Positions 1 to 9,033 of a stretch of DNA of 64,000 nt are shown in pieces. Made by a program: the position numbers and the translations under genes. The number at the start of each line of letters is the position of its first letter. Within the stretch, counting starts at the first letter, position 1. Below the pieces are notes generated by a model. It had not been told where the DNA came from. It did not search any database and saw only the letters and a program-made list of their open reading frames with translations. Source of the stretch: Bog-473 sp963824195 (GTDB taxonomy: Bacteria; Actinomycetota; Acidimicrobiia; Acidimicrobiales; RAAP-2); the NCBI GenBank assembly GCA_963824195.1, contig CAWGOJ010000010.1:1-64000 (forward strand). The letters are read 5' to 3'.

Positions 1-87
1 CGCGCCGTTTATCCCAGCTCAAACGCTCCAAGTGCGAAGAGACTCGCCAGCGCCCTGCAGCTGTGGCAATCTATTTGGCAATCCAAG

Positions 88-1242
88 TTGCGAGCGGAGG
101 CGTGGGTGCGAGGACACCTGCAAGAACGAGGTCCGAACACGTGGAGATTGAGCGTGTACGTCGGTCGTGACGCACGTACGAACCGCAAGCGATACGTGCA
201 ACAAACGTTCCATGGCACGGAGCGACAAGCGCAGCGAGCATTGGCACCGACCGTTACCGAAGTCGATGAGCGGCGCCATGCAACTTCAACGCCGGGCACG
301 TTCGGCGAGCTGCTGGATCGTTGGCTGGAGACGAAGGCGCATTCTGTTGAGTCGTCGACGATTGCCAGCTACCAGTGGGTGAGCGACAAATACATCCGTT
401 CAGCGCTGGGGCGAACACGCCTGGCGAACCTTCAGCCCGCAGACCTCGATGCTTTCTACGTTCGACTCTCAAAAGGGAGGGGGGGTGAAGTCGACGCTCC
501 GGGTCTGCTCGCACGGTGCGCATTTGTCACGGCGTGGTCCGGCAGTCCCTTGATCAAGCCCGCAAATGGGGCCTCATCGTGCGCAATCCTGCCCTCGATG
601 CCAGTCCCCCGAGGTCTCGACACCATGAGATTCACCCACCCAGCGTTGAAAAGGTGCTGCATCTTCTGAGCGTGGCGCAGGAGCTTGACGAGGACTTCGC
701 TGCGTACTTGCGAGTCTTGGCAGCCACCGGATGCCGGCGCAGTGAGGCTTTGGCACTCCGGTGGGGAGATATCGACTGGAAGGCATCCGAGCTGACCATT
801 GCACGCTCACTGACGACAACCGCCGCCGGAATCAGTCCGACGCATCGCGATGGACGAGAGAGGTGCCCGCCTCCTGGCCGAGCAGTTGAGGCGGTGCCAG
901 CGGCGGGCGAGGCGATCCGGTCAGACCTTGAGCCCAAATGCGTACGTCTTCTCATCTGACGTGGGCGGAACCCGTCCTTGGGTGCCCAACGACGTCACGA
1001 AGGACTTCGTCCGTCTTCGCAACAAGGTCGGGCTCAAGAACGTCAGGCTGCACGATCTTCGCCACTACTCGGCCACCCGTCTCCTGGCGGCAGGGGTCCC
1101 AGTGCGGACGGTCAGTGGCCGGCTCGGTCATGCGAACGCAACGACGACGCTCGGCGTCTATGCCCATTTCATAGAGGAGTCTGACCGAGGGGCTGCTGAC
1201 GCGCTAGGCGCCGAACTCGTGAAGGCCGGAAAGACAACGTAA
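88..1242 (+). pseudogene. Tyrosine recombinase (phage-type integrase), frameshifted
   Basis: Site-specific recombinase of the lambda-integrase family, which would integrate or excise a mobile element. The N-terminal AP2-like and core-binding segments lie in one frame (88 to about 510), the first catalytic arginine (CRRSEALALRW) in a second (about 510 to 840), and the C-terminal HDLRHYSATRLLAAG, GRLGHANATTTL and YAHF motifs, with the catalytic His, Arg, His and nucleophile Tyr, back in the first frame (from about 845). All catalytic residues are present, so only two single-base shifts separate this from an intact protein of about 380 residues. The start (TTG at 88 or GTG at 103) is uncertain. 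No attachment site is visible beside it. Family assignment is sure; activity is not. Confidence 0.85.
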
Positions 1243-1397
1243 CCGCTCAGAGACGTGGAGCGATCGCAACTGCGGGCCCGCGCCGTCACCGGACTCACTG
1301 ATCAAAGATCCGAAGAGTACTGAGTTCCTCCCGATTTGCGTGTTGGGGCAGGGCATGAGTGGATCTGTCAACCAACGTCTCCGTCGCCGGTACCGCA

Positions 1398-1811
1398 TCA
1401 TTCCGCTCCATAACGCGATGAGAGTCGACGATCGATTTCGGCACCCATGATCTTGCAGTCTGTTGCCGGGTGGTCGTACCGGCAGAGCAGCGCGCCGGAA
1501 AGGTAGTCACGGGCCTGCTGCAATGTGGCGATCTGGTCGTCGAGAGCTTTGAGTCGTCGCCTGGCGATGGCCTTCCATTCGCTGACATTCGCAGCTTCGA
1601 GGATTCCGGTGATGTCTTCTAAGGCGAGTCCCGCGTCTTGGAGCATGCCTATGAAGACAAGTCTTCGGAGGGTGGCGACACGGTATCGGCGCTGTCCGGA
1701 GGTTCGGGCATCGGCGACCAGCAGGCCGAGGCGTTCGTAGTAGCGGATCGCCGAGGTGGCGACGTGCGCTCGTTCGGCGACTTCCCCGATAGTAAGCAGT
1801 GGCTCTGTCAT
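1398..1811 (-). CDS. MerR-family transcriptional regulator
   Basis: DNA-binding activator/repressor of 137 residues. The N-terminal winged helix (LTIGEVAERAHVATSAIRYY, then YERLGLL) is typical MerR, followed by a dimerization helix and a C-terminal Cys-containing tail with CRYDHPATDC. It has two cysteines there rather than the four-cysteine cluster of SoxR, so the signal is unknown. The chosen ATG follows GGGAG; the open frame extends 26 residues upstream, but that part crosses the operator and looks non-coding. It is divergent from the methyltransferase gene at 1857 and shares a 45-bp promoter region with it, so that gene is its probable target. Confidence 0.85.
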   Translation of the reverse strand: MTEPLLTIGEVAERAHVATSAIRYYERLGLLVADARTSGQRRYRVATLRRLVFIGMLQDAGLALEDITGILEAANVSEWKAIARRRLKALDDQIATLQQARDYLSGALLCRYDHPATDCKIMGAEIDRRLSSRYGAE

Positions 1812-1818
1812 GCTCCCA

Positions 1819-1848
1819 CTTGACTTGAAGCCGGGTTCAACTGTCAAG
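1819..1848. promoter_or_regulatory. Probable MerR operator between divergent genes
   Basis: A nested inverted repeat: outer arms CTTGAC (1819-1824) and GTCAAG (1843-1848), inner arms TTGAA (1825-1829) and TTCAA (1836-1840). A TTGACA-type -35 hexamer is embedded for the minus strand and TTGACT for the plus strand. Dyads overlapping the promoter spacer are the usual MerR arrangement. Assignment to the adjacent MerR protein is inference from position. Confidence 0.6.
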
Positions 1849-1856
1849 GTGGAGAT

Positions 1857-2470
1857 GTGGACGAACAGCAGGCACCGCCCAATCACCACGCCAACTACCC
1901 CGGCTTTGCCGGTGTCGCTGGGCTCATCGCCGCCCTCAGCATGGCCTTCGGTCGCAAGGGCGACGCCCGGCTTGCCGTACGGCTGAGCGGCATGGGATCA
2001 GGCGACATGGTCGTGGACATTGGGTGTGGCCCCGGTGTCGCGGTCCGCTACGCGGCCCGATGGGTGCGAAGGTCACCGGAGTCGATCCAGCGCCCGTCAT
2101 GCTTCGGGTCGCGAGACTCCTGACCCGGCGTCTGGCGAAGGTGCGATACATCGAAGGTGTCGCTGAGGCGATCCCTCTGCCTGAGGATTCTGCTTCGGTC
2201 GTATGGTCGATCGCCACCGTGCACCACTGGTCGGACATCGACGCTGGGCTTCGAGAAGTACGCCGGGTGCTCCTCCCCGGTGGTCGTTTGGTCGCCATGG
2301 AGCGGAGGGCTCAACCAGGGTCCCGAGGCCACGCAAGCCATGGCTGGACCGACGAACAAGGCACTGCCTTCGCCGATCGATGCCGCGAACTCGGCTTCAC
2401 CGATGTTCATCTGGAACGAACAACAATGGGCCGCCGATCGACGGTCAGTGTGATAGCCAGCAGTCCCTGA
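1857..2470 (+). pseudogene. Class I SAM-dependent methyltransferase, one frameshift
   Basis: Rossmann-fold methyltransferase of the Methyltransf_11/UbiE type. The SAM-binding motif I (VVDIGCGPG) is in the first frame, starting at GTG 1857 behind AAGG. After a single-base loss near 2060 the protein continues in another frame with GVDPAPVML, the acidic loop EGVAEAIPLPEDSASVV, HHWSDIDAGLREVRRVL-type helices and the LLPGGRLVAMER strand. Joined length is about 204 residues, normal for the family. The substrate cannot be told. It is divergent from the MerR gene and probably controlled by it. Confidence 0.75.
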
Positions 2471-2685
2471 TGTTGAAGCAACTCATCGCGGCACCACATT
2501 GCGTCGTGGCGGAACGGGCGGGGCGACCAGGCTTTCGCACATCCTCTGACCGGACCCGGTGGCTCTCGAGCGCGTATCCGGATTCTCTGCCTGGGATGAC
2601 TGACCTGGAGTTCGATCGAGACGGGTGCCGCGCCTCAGGGCGCCCAGTGCGGTGAGACACTCCGGCAACTACGGGATACGGGCGC

Positions 2686-3828
2686 CTAGCTCTGGTCGAG
2701 CATCGACTCGACGGCCGACGCGCCGCCGATCGTACCGTCCAGCCGCTTGATCAGCTCCTCCATGCGCCGGGCCGCGCCACGATATGAGGGGTCCGACATG
2801 ACCTGCGCAACGGTATCGCCCAAGTCTCCAACCGCGTCGGGAGCGACCAGCCTCCCCGCACCGACGGCTTCGATCCGCTGCCCCACGATCGGCTGGTCGG
2901 CGCCGACTCCTGGGACACAAACGAGTGGTACGGCGTGGGCCAAGGCGCCCATGACGCTCCCATGCCCGCCGTGGGTCACCATCAGGGCCGCCTCGCGCAG
3001 AATCGTTCGGTGGGGTATGACGCCGAAGACGACCGCGGTGCCGGGCGGGCTGAGCGTCTCGGGCGGGAGCGCGCCCGTCGTCATGACCACCCTGATGGCG
3101 TTGTCGGCCAGTGCGTCGAGCACCTTCTGGGCAAGAGTGCTGGACCCTTGGCCGGGCATGGTGCTCAGGCTGACTAGCACGAGCGGCCGCGGGTCGGTTG
3201 CCCCCCAAGGTGACGGCCATCTCTCAGCGGGGTCCAGCGCAGGCAGCACCGGGCCCACGTATCGAACGTTGGGCGCGGGCTCGTCGTCCATTCCGTCGAA
3301 CTCCCGCAGGGTCGTCACCACGACGAGATCCTTGCTTTCCCAGGCAAGCTCGCTCGTCTCGAGGACCGGCAGACCGGCGCCGGCTCGAAGCTGGTTGCCG
3401 AAGGCGATCAACGAGTCGCGCATCGGGAGAACGGATCGAAACAGCCCGTGCACGAGCACGACGGTCGGCGTGGGGATCTCCCGTGAACGGGCCAGCACAC
3501 CCTCCAGCATGCAGTCGACCACGACCGCATCGGCTGAGTATCGAGCGAGGACGGCGATGATCTCATCGGCCAGATCGGTGTTCAGCCACACCTTCTTGAT
3601 GAGGTAGGTCAGTCGCTCGGCGCCCGCCCGCTCCACCTGCCCGCTCGAGAGCGGGTGGGACCATGGTGTGAACGAGAGGCCGACAGAAGACACGGCGGAG
3701 CGCTGCGACTCCTCCCCGATGACCAGGATCGCGTGCCCCCGGCGGTGCAACTCTCGGGCGATCCCTAGGGCGGGTGGCAGGTTGCCGCCCCCATCCCACG
3801 TCACGAAAAGAAGACCGGCCACGTCCAA
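2686..3828 (-). CDS. GT1-family glycosyltransferase (macrolide/UGT type)
   Basis: A 380-residue GT-B fold enzyme that would move a sugar from a nucleotide sugar to a small-molecule acceptor. The N-terminus (LLFVTWDGGGNLPPALGIA) and the C-terminal donor-binding block (VTHGGHGSVMGALAHAVPLV, then PGVGADQPIVGQRIE) match the MGT/erythromycin glycosyltransferase family. It starts at TTG 3828 or GTG 3822. There are no biosynthetic neighbours, so the acceptor is unknown; detoxification of an antibiotic-like compound or natural-product decoration are both possible. The frame is intact. Confidence 0.85.
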   Translation of the reverse strand: MDVAGLLFVTWDGGGNLPPALGIARELHRRGHAILVIGEESQRSAVSSVGLSFTPWSHPLSSGQVERAGAERLTYLIKKVWLNTDLADEIIAVLARYSADAVVVDCMLEGVLARSREIPTPTVVLVHGLFRSVLPMRDSLIAFGNQLRAGAGLPVLETSELAWESKDLVVVTTLREFDGMDDEPAPNVRYVGPVLPALDPAERWPSPWGATDPRPLVLVSLSTMPGQGSSTLAQKVLDALADNAIRVVMTTGALPPETLSPPGTAVVFGVIPHRTILREAALMVTHGGHGSVMGALAHAVPLVCVPGVGADQPIVGQRIEAVGAGRLVAPDAVGDLGDTVAQVMSDPSYRGAARRMEELIKRLDGTIGGASAVESMLDQS

Positions 3829-3947
3829 AGTCTGCCCCGTCGGGCCGCGACTCCGTGCGAGAGGGTCTCCCTGATCGTCGGCCCGGGATGCGTTGCCGGA
3901 TGAGTCGCTCTGCCCCTTGCACCTATGGGCGTGTGGATAACTGAAGG

Positions 3948-5078
3948 TCAGCTGTTGCGGGCCACGTATGTGGCGGTCATGCGGTACGGCCCGGTGAAGG
4001 CGATCGGCTTGAAGCTGGGACTCGGCAGGAGGTTGCGATAGGCGAGCGAGCTCTGGAGCGGCTCGGGCCCTGCCAGCAGGCAGTTGGCGTAGCCGACGAC
4101 CGGGCAGGTCGGGGACACGATGGCGGTGAACGTGTCACTTCCCGCCGGGATCGCCACCTGCTCGTCGCGCAGGCAGTCACCGGTGTGGCGCCCCTTCAGC
4201 GTCGTGCACAGCGACCAGTAGCGCACCTGTGGGTGCTGGTCGGCGCTGCGGGCCAGGTCGTTGGCCTTCGGGTTGGAATCAGTCTGGTAGGTGGGAGCCT
4301 TCGCCGTGACCACGAGGTTGCCTCGAGTCGTCGTGTAGGCGATGTGCTCGTAGATGTTGTCGGGATTGGCGTAGGGGCCGGTGCCGTAGGTGATGCCGCC
4401 GACCGGAGTGGGGCTGGTGACCGGGACGGGTACGGGTGCCGGCGGCGGGTAGCTCTGGGTCAACGCGGCCGGCAGCGCGCCGTGCTGGTCCCGGTAGTTC
4501 GCGATGACCTGGCCGATGGCGGGATTCCCCGTGGCCTGGTCGAGCGAGATCTCCTTGCCCGATTGGTCAACGAATCCGATGGTGGGGAGTGGCACGCCAC
4601 CGGTGCCGGCCCCATTGACGTCGACCGGCACATAGAGACGCATGACCAGGACGCCGCCATTCGTGGCGCCCATCGCCATGCAGGTGCCGCTCACGCCGGT
4701 GCACTTCTGGGCGATGGTGAGCGTGTATCGACCGTCGGACTGGTCGATCTGAGTGTCGTGCAGGTGCTGGCGTTGGCTGTTCTGCGGGACGGGATACGCC
4801 GTGAACGACCAGTACCGCGCCGTGGGTACCTGGCCGCTGATGACGGTACGTGCGCCGTTGGCGGTGCCGTAGCCATCGAACCAGTAGATGCTGTCCTCGT
4901 CGGGCAGGAAGACGTTCAGGGCGCTCGTGCTGTCCTTGACCCAGTCCGTGTTTGTGCCGACCGGTGTCGTGGTGGCAGTGGTCGAGTTGGTGCCCGACGA
5001 CGTGGACGGCGACGATGTGCAGGCGGCCAACGTCACGGCGGTGAGGGCGATGGTCAACCACAACAGACGGGGTTTCAG
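3948..5078 (-). CDS. Predicted secreted lipoprotein with an internal two-fold repeat
   Basis: Unrecognised protein with a lipoprotein signal: basic KPR, a hydrophobic stretch ending LTAVTLAAC, then a Ser/Thr-rich linker (SSPSTSSGTNSTTATTT). The mature part holds two related modules, marked by ARYWSFTAYP and VRYWSLCTTL, each followed by a Cys-rich strand; this recalls DUF1214/DUF1254-type beta domains, but that is only a resemblance. The start is not settled: no ATG or GTG lies just before the signal in this frame. A GTG with plausible N-terminus VVRLATKLSTA sits one frame away, so a frameshift near 5080 is possible. Start given at the in-frame CTG. Confidence 0.55.
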   Translation of the reverse strand: MKPRLLWLTIALTAVTLAACTSSPSTSSGTNSTTATTTPVGTNTDWVKDSTSALNVFLPDEDSIYWFDGYGTANGARTVISGQVPTARYWSFTAYPVPQNSQRQHLHDTQIDQSDGRYTLTIAQKCTGVSGTCMAMGATNGGVLVMRLYVPVDVNGAGTGGVPLPTIGFVDQSGKEISLDQATGNPAIGQVIANYRDQHGALPAALTQSYPPPAPVPVPVTSPTPVGGITYGTGPYANPDNIYEHIAYTTTRGNLVVTAKAPTYQTDSNPKANDLARSADQHPQVRYWSLCTTLKGRHTGDCLRDEQVAIPAGSDTFTAIVSPTCPVVGYANCLLAGPEPLQSSLAYRNLLPSPSFKPIAFTGPYRMTATYVARNS

Positions 5079-5240
5079 GCCGTAGAGAGTTTCGTAGCTA
5101 ACCGCACCACCCCATGCGAAGAATGTTCTCGTTGTCGCCCCAGCGAGGACAGGGCGTTCAAACGACTGATACGGGGGGCCTCCGTTCGCCGGACCTGTGC
5201 GCATTCTCTCCACACGGGCCTTGTGGCAATCTGTGGATTC

Positions 5241-5793
5241 ATGCACGCCGTCCAGATCGTCTTTGCGGTCGTCTGGGCGGCGTTTTGGCTGTATTGGCTC
5301 GTGGCAGCCTTTTCCACTAAGAGGGGCCAGGTTCCTGGGTCTCGCTACCTCGGAAGCAGGGTGGTCGTCGTCCTGATCGCGTTTGTCTTGCTCCGCGTGG
5401 GCGTCTTTCGGGGCAACGGTCACAATACGGATCATGCGTGGCGTGCCGGTCTAGGTCTTTTCCTGCTCTTCCTCGGACTGGGCTTTGCGATCTGGGCCCG
5501 TGTGCACATCGGGCGTAACTGGGGTACTCCGATGACCAGGAGAGAGGAACCTGAACTCGTAACCAGCGGTCCGTATCATCTGGTCCGACATCCGATCTAT
5601 TCGGGCATTTTGATCGCCGGCGTCGGAACAGCAGTGGCTCTGGGCTGGTTCTGGCTGACCGCCGTGGGGCTGGCCGGGATCTACTTTTTCTATCAGCGCG
5701 ACGGTCGAGGAACGCTACTTGACTGCACAGTTTCCGGACACCTACCCCGCGTACAAGCGCTCGACCAAGATGCTGCTGCCGTTCGTTCTCTAG
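5241..5793 (+). CDS. Isoprenylcysteine carboxyl methyltransferase-like membrane protein, frameshift near C-terminus
   Basis: Integral membrane protein of the ICMT/PEMT family. There are about five hydrophobic segments and the family core VTSGPYHLVRHPIYSGIL, where SAM binds. In the open frame the C-terminus degenerates after IYFFYQ; removing one base near 5694 gives SATVEERYLTAQFPDTYPAY and a stop at 5793, the expected family ending. Joined length is about 184 residues. The ATG at 5241 directly precedes the first hydrophobic segment. It is divergent from the lipoprotein gene. The true substrate in bacteria of this type is generally unknown. Confidence 0.75.
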
Positions 5794-5967
5794 AACATAT
5801 TTGGCGGCCACCTCGCCCTGACCGTCGGGGCAGGGTGCCGATATTCGACGTACGAGGAAGGGACCTATGTGCCTAGCCGTTGAGTCCGTACGGGCGGCAG
5901 GCTCTGACCGGGCCGAATGCGCGGCGGCGAGGGGCTCGGGACCGGTGGGCGATGAGGAGATCAACAG

Positions 5968-6273
5968 ATGTCGACAACGCTGAGGTTGACACACAAGGCG
6001 ATCGGAGCGGAGGTGCGTCGTGGCACCTACGATGTCCTGGTCGACGGCGAGCGGGTCGGGTCGGTCGAAATGAACGACACGATCGAGATACCAGTCGAGC
6101 CTGGAAGTCACACCCTGCAGGTCCGTGATGGGCGACAGTCGAGCAGTACTGAAGCCTTCGAGGCCGCCGAGGGCGAGATCGTCGCCTTCCGATGCACCGG
6201 AAAGAGGTTCTTGCCGATCTTTCTGGCATCCTTCATCGTTCCCAGGCTGGCACTGAAACTCGTTCGCGATTGA
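5968..6273 (+). CDS. Small hypothetical protein with beta-sandwich core and C-terminal hydrophobic segment
   Basis: 101 residues, no recognised family. The body (YDVLVDGERVGSVEMNDT, then VEPGSHTLQV) reads like a PEGA-type beta-sandwich repeat as found in surface or envelope proteins. The C-terminus is hydrophobic (FLPIFLASFIVPRLAL) and may anchor it in the membrane. The ATG follows GAGGAGATC. It stands alone between the methyltransferase-like gene and another tiny membrane protein. Confidence 0.6.
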   Translation: MSTTLRLTHKAIGAEVRRGTYDVLVDGERVGSVEMNDTIEIPVEPGSHTLQVRDGRQSSSTEAFEAAEGEIVAFRCTGKRFLPIFLASFIVPRLALKLVRD

Positions 6274-6410
6274 GTCGGCGTCGCCGGCGTCGCGCTCATC
6301 AGCAGGTAGTCATCGCTGCCCGGCTGGCCTTGAGTGGGGGTGCCACCTCACGCCGGGTCGGCGGGCACTGCCTGCCAGGGCTACCACGCCGACGGCAATA
6401 GGCTCGAAGC

Positions 6411-6584
6411 GTGGGACGACACTTGGCCATCGGGATCTACGTCGTCGCTCTTGTGGCCACCGTGGTCGGAGTCGACATCCTGATCTTTAGGCACCACGTC
6501 TGGGCCCGGCTGCTGGCGAACGTAGGCATTGTCCTGGTGTTCGCAGCCTTTTACTTGCGATTCCAGGCTGCATTTCGAGGGTAG
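6411..6584 (+). CDS. Tiny two-helix membrane protein
   Basis: A 57-residue reading from GTG 6411. It holds two predicted membrane helices, one around IGIYVVALVATVVGVDILI and one around LLANVGIVLVFAAFYL, joined by the basic turn RHHVWAR. The pattern of two clean hydrophobic blocks with charged ends, in a region otherwise free of genes, is why it is called. No ribosome site is obvious and the function is unknown. Confidence 0.5.
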   Translation: MGRHLAIGIYVVALVATVVGVDILIFRHHVWARLLANVGIVLVFAAFYLRFQAAFRG

Positions 6585-6647
6585 ACCCGGGCCGGGGTCC
6601 CCCGTTCGCCGGTCCGGTGCCGGCGGCGGCGGAATTTGGCGTGAACA

Positions 6648-6782
6648 ATGGTCCGTGCCGTGAAAGATCTGACGCTGCACACCAAGCGACTGCTGCTTCG
6701 CAGGTGGACGGATGACGATCGAGAGGACTTTGCTCGCATCAGGCAGTGGAATTCCATGTCCGAAGGATGGCCCAACTCATGA
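6648..6782 (+). pseudogene. GNAT acetyltransferase, N-terminal fragment
   Basis: 44 codons from ATG 6648 read LHTKRLLLRRWTDDDREDFA, the standard first strand and helix of a RimJ/RimL-type GNAT acetyltransferase, and then stop. Only about 100 bases remain before the oppositely oriented next gene, so the acetyl-CoA-binding core is missing, not merely shifted. A decayed remnant is the simplest reading. Confidence 0.55.
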
Positions 6783-6885
6783 GTCTTGGGTGGACCTATG
6801 ACTGCCTCATGGTGCCGCAGGGTGGCACCCTCCCGGCGTCACTGTTCGGGGATCCTCCATCGAGTAGATGACTGGTTTACCGCGG

Positions 6886-7266
6886 TCAGCGGACGGGAAG
6901 GAACCCTGAACAGAGAATGCGGAGTGTCACGATCCTGCCGTCGATCTCGTCGAAGTAGGCCGTCTGTTCGCAGACGTAGTCGTCCTCAGCGTTGAGCACT
7001 CGGAACCGGTAGACGACACGGTGACGATCGGCGATGCGATCGGTGGCAATGTCGGTGATTTCGTAGATGTCGTCCGTTGGCCCGAACCACTGGGTGAATA
7101 CCGTGTCGATCAGACCCTTCGCTGTTGAAGCTTCCCACTGCTTTCCAGGCGTGAGTCCCAGGAAGTCGATCGCGCCACTCAAAAGCGATTCCAGGTATCC
7201 CCACTCCTTGCTCAGGAGCGCATCGGCGAACGCCCCCCCTACACCGGTGGATAAGGTCTCCATCAT
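6886..7266 (-). CDS. SnoaL-like / NTF2-fold protein
   Basis: 126 residues with the SnoaL/ketosteroid-isomerase-like layout: N-terminal helices (WGYLESLLSGAIDFLGL), then strands HRVVYRFRVLN and DDYVCEQTAYFDEIDGRIV. The family makes small cone-shaped hydrolases, isomerases or binding proteins, often dimers. No catalytic set can be assigned with confidence. The ATG at 7266 follows GGAGG with a 9-base spacer. Monocistronic. Confidence 0.7.
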   Translation of the reverse strand: MMETLSTGVGGAFADALLSKEWGYLESLLSGAIDFLGLTPGKQWEASTAKGLIDTVFTQWFGPTDDIYEITDIATDRIADRHRVVYRFRVLNAEDDYVCEQTAYFDEIDGRIVTLRILCSGFLPVR

Positions 7267-7465
7267 GGCTGCAATCCTCCGTCCGCCCTACGGCCGGCGA
7301 TCAGGGCTAGTTGGCAATGTACGTGTGACTTCACCACTGTACGGTTGGCCGGGTGCACCGTCGCAGCGACCTCCAGCGCTCGCAGTGAATCGAGGATCTC
7401 TCATCGCAATGATCGGCGGCGAATCCTGACCAGGACACGCCTCAGCTCGATCAACATTCGTTTCG

Positions 7466-7828
7466 TCAGTAGCTGAACGAGGTGGCACCCTCGCCGATCC
7501 ACTCCCAGAGCTGCACCGTTCCACCGAGTAGGGCATTATCGATGAGTTGGGTCTGGTCGAGTTGCTTGGCGTTGAAGCAGATAGGGCACACCATGAGGGT
7601 GCCGCCCGCGTTCGTGTATCGATCGAGCAGATCAGCAAGTGGCGGACATCCGTCGCAGGCGACACCGATCGCCAAACCGTCGAGCGCAAGTCGCACGGCC
7701 TCCTTGGTGAGGAACATCACCGTCGGTCGGCCTTGCTCGGCCGCTCCGACCGCCACCAGGAAGGCGACGGTCACCTTCTCGGGATCCTCGAGGCCCGTGG
7801 TGAGGCTGATGGCGGCTTTGCTCGGCAT
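7466..7828 (-). CDS. DsrE-family sulfur-relay-like protein
   Basis: About 120 residues of the DsrE/DsrF/peroxiredoxin-like superfamily: first strand and helix (AISLTTGLEDPEKVTVAF), GRPTVMFLTKEAVRLAL, a CDGCPPL loop and the conserved CPICFN segment. DsrE proteins carry or transfer persulfide sulfur through such cysteines. The start MPSKAAIS is chosen over an upstream in-frame ATG because it sits behind AAGGAGA. It is divergent from the HxlR regulator 80 bases away, which probably controls it. Confidence 0.8.
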   Translation of the reverse strand: MPSKAAISLTTGLEDPEKVTVAFLVAVGAAEQGRPTVMFLTKEAVRLALDGLAIGVACDGCPPLADLLDRYTNAGGTLMVCPICFNAKQLDQTQLIDNALLGGTVQLWEWIGEGATSFSY

Positions 7829-7908
7829 TGCTGATCGCTTCTCCTTCGATTGATCGGTAGTGACCATCATCGAAGTTCGGAGACCATCCGACTAGTTCAA
7901 ATACTGAA

Positions 7909-8610
7909 GTGAGTCCTATCCTGGACGGTGTGAACGGTTACGGCCAGTTCTGCCCAGTGTCCAAGGCTGCAGAGGTCATCTGCCAGCGGTGGACGCCGCT
8001 CATCCTGCGGGAGATGCTGGTCGGCAGCACTCGCTTCAACGAGATCCGCCGAGGCGTGCCCACCTGCTCGCCTGCGCTCCTGTCCAAACGGCTCAAGGAG
8101 CTGGAGGCCGCCGGCGTCATCGAGCGCACGTCCTCTGGTGCCGGCACGTCCTACAACCTGACCGAGGCCGGATGGGAGCTGTTCCCCCTCATCCAGGGAC
8201 TCGGAGAGTGGGGCCAACGGTGGGTACGCAGCGACTACCGGCCCGACGACCTCGACCCCGGACTGTTGCTCTGGGATGTCAGGCGGTTCCTGTCCCCAGG
8301 AGGGTTCGGGACGGATCGGGTGGTCGTGCAGCTCACGTTCCCGTCGATGCCGGCCAAGAGCCGATACTTCTGGATCGTCGTCGACGAACACGACGTGGAC
8401 CTGTGTCTCATCGATCCTGGATTCGACGTCGACGTGACTATCGAGGCCGACCTACGAACTCTGACCGAGGTGTGGATGGGCGATGCTCGTTTCGTCGACG
8501 GCCTCGCCGACGGACGCATCACGATGCACGGACCAACGGAGCTCACGCGACGGATTCCGAAGTGGTTCGGCCAGCACCCGATCCTTGCCGGTGTCGCCCG
8601 CGGTAACTGA
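7909..8610 (+). CDS. HxlR-family transcriptional regulator with C-terminal SCP2-like domain
   Basis: 233 residues. The N-terminal HxlR winged helix (about residues 12-105) contains CPVSKAAEVICQRWTPLILR and RRGVPTCSPALLSKRLKELE, with the family's early cysteine, often redox- or electrophile-sensing. The C-terminal half resembles an SCP2 sterol-carrier-like fold. GTG start. It is divergent from the DsrE gene. The combination of HxlR DNA-binding with SCP2-like domain is common in actinobacteria; the ligand is unknown. Confidence 0.85.
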   Translation: MSPILDGVNGYGQFCPVSKAAEVICQRWTPLILREMLVGSTRFNEIRRGVPTCSPALLSKRLKELEAAGVIERTSSGAGTSYNLTEAGWELFPLIQGLGEWGQRWVRSDYRPDDLDPGLLLWDVRRFLSPGGFGTDRVVVQLTFPSMPAKSRYFWIVVDEHDVDLCLIDPGFDVDVTIEADLRTLTEVWMGDARFVDGLADGRITMHGPTELTRRIPKWFGQHPILAGVARGN

Positions 8611-9033
8611 TCATAGGCAGGCTCTTCGATTTCCTTGTTGGAGTCCTCCAGGCCTCCGGTGGTTCCGGCTGTAGTAGGCCCCGCCCTCGCCTCCCACCGC
8701 CCCGAATGTGCGGTGCTGCCGTCCCGGCGGTAGGTGACACCCTCAGCGAAAACGAAGGCCGCGCGTTTGGGGGCACCCTTCGGGCATCTGCGCCATCAGC
8801 AGTCCCTCCCCAAAATGGTGTGTTGAGGGACGGTCCTACCGCTCGCGCGGAGCAAGCATTCGGCCGTCCGTCCCGGAATGATCGCGTCCGTGACCCGCCC
8901 GATTGGGATAGGTAGAACGAAAGATGTCAACGGGACCTTCGCCTTACACGATGACGAGCTTGGGGCATTCGTCGTTTCGTTCTTGGCGGTCATCGAGTTG
9001 TACCAATCGACTCAGCTTGGGATTCATCGCTGC
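8611..9033. other. Gene-free stretch
   Basis: No supported gene. A short reading at about 8921-9042 (HDDELGAFVVSFLAVIELYQ) looks protein-like and recalls the C-terminus of ScpA, but has no start, no body and no partner. If the frame of the DUF4386 gene is corrected, its end moves into this stretch, to 8991. Confidence 0.5.

Noticed and set aside
1398..1811. SoxR identity of the MerR protein
   Set aside because: It lacks the four-cysteine iron-sulfur cluster; only two C-terminal cysteines are present.
4185..5240. Long plus-strand extension before the ICMT-like gene
   Set aside because: It is antisense to the lipoprotein gene and has no protein-like pattern; only the part from 5241 is real.
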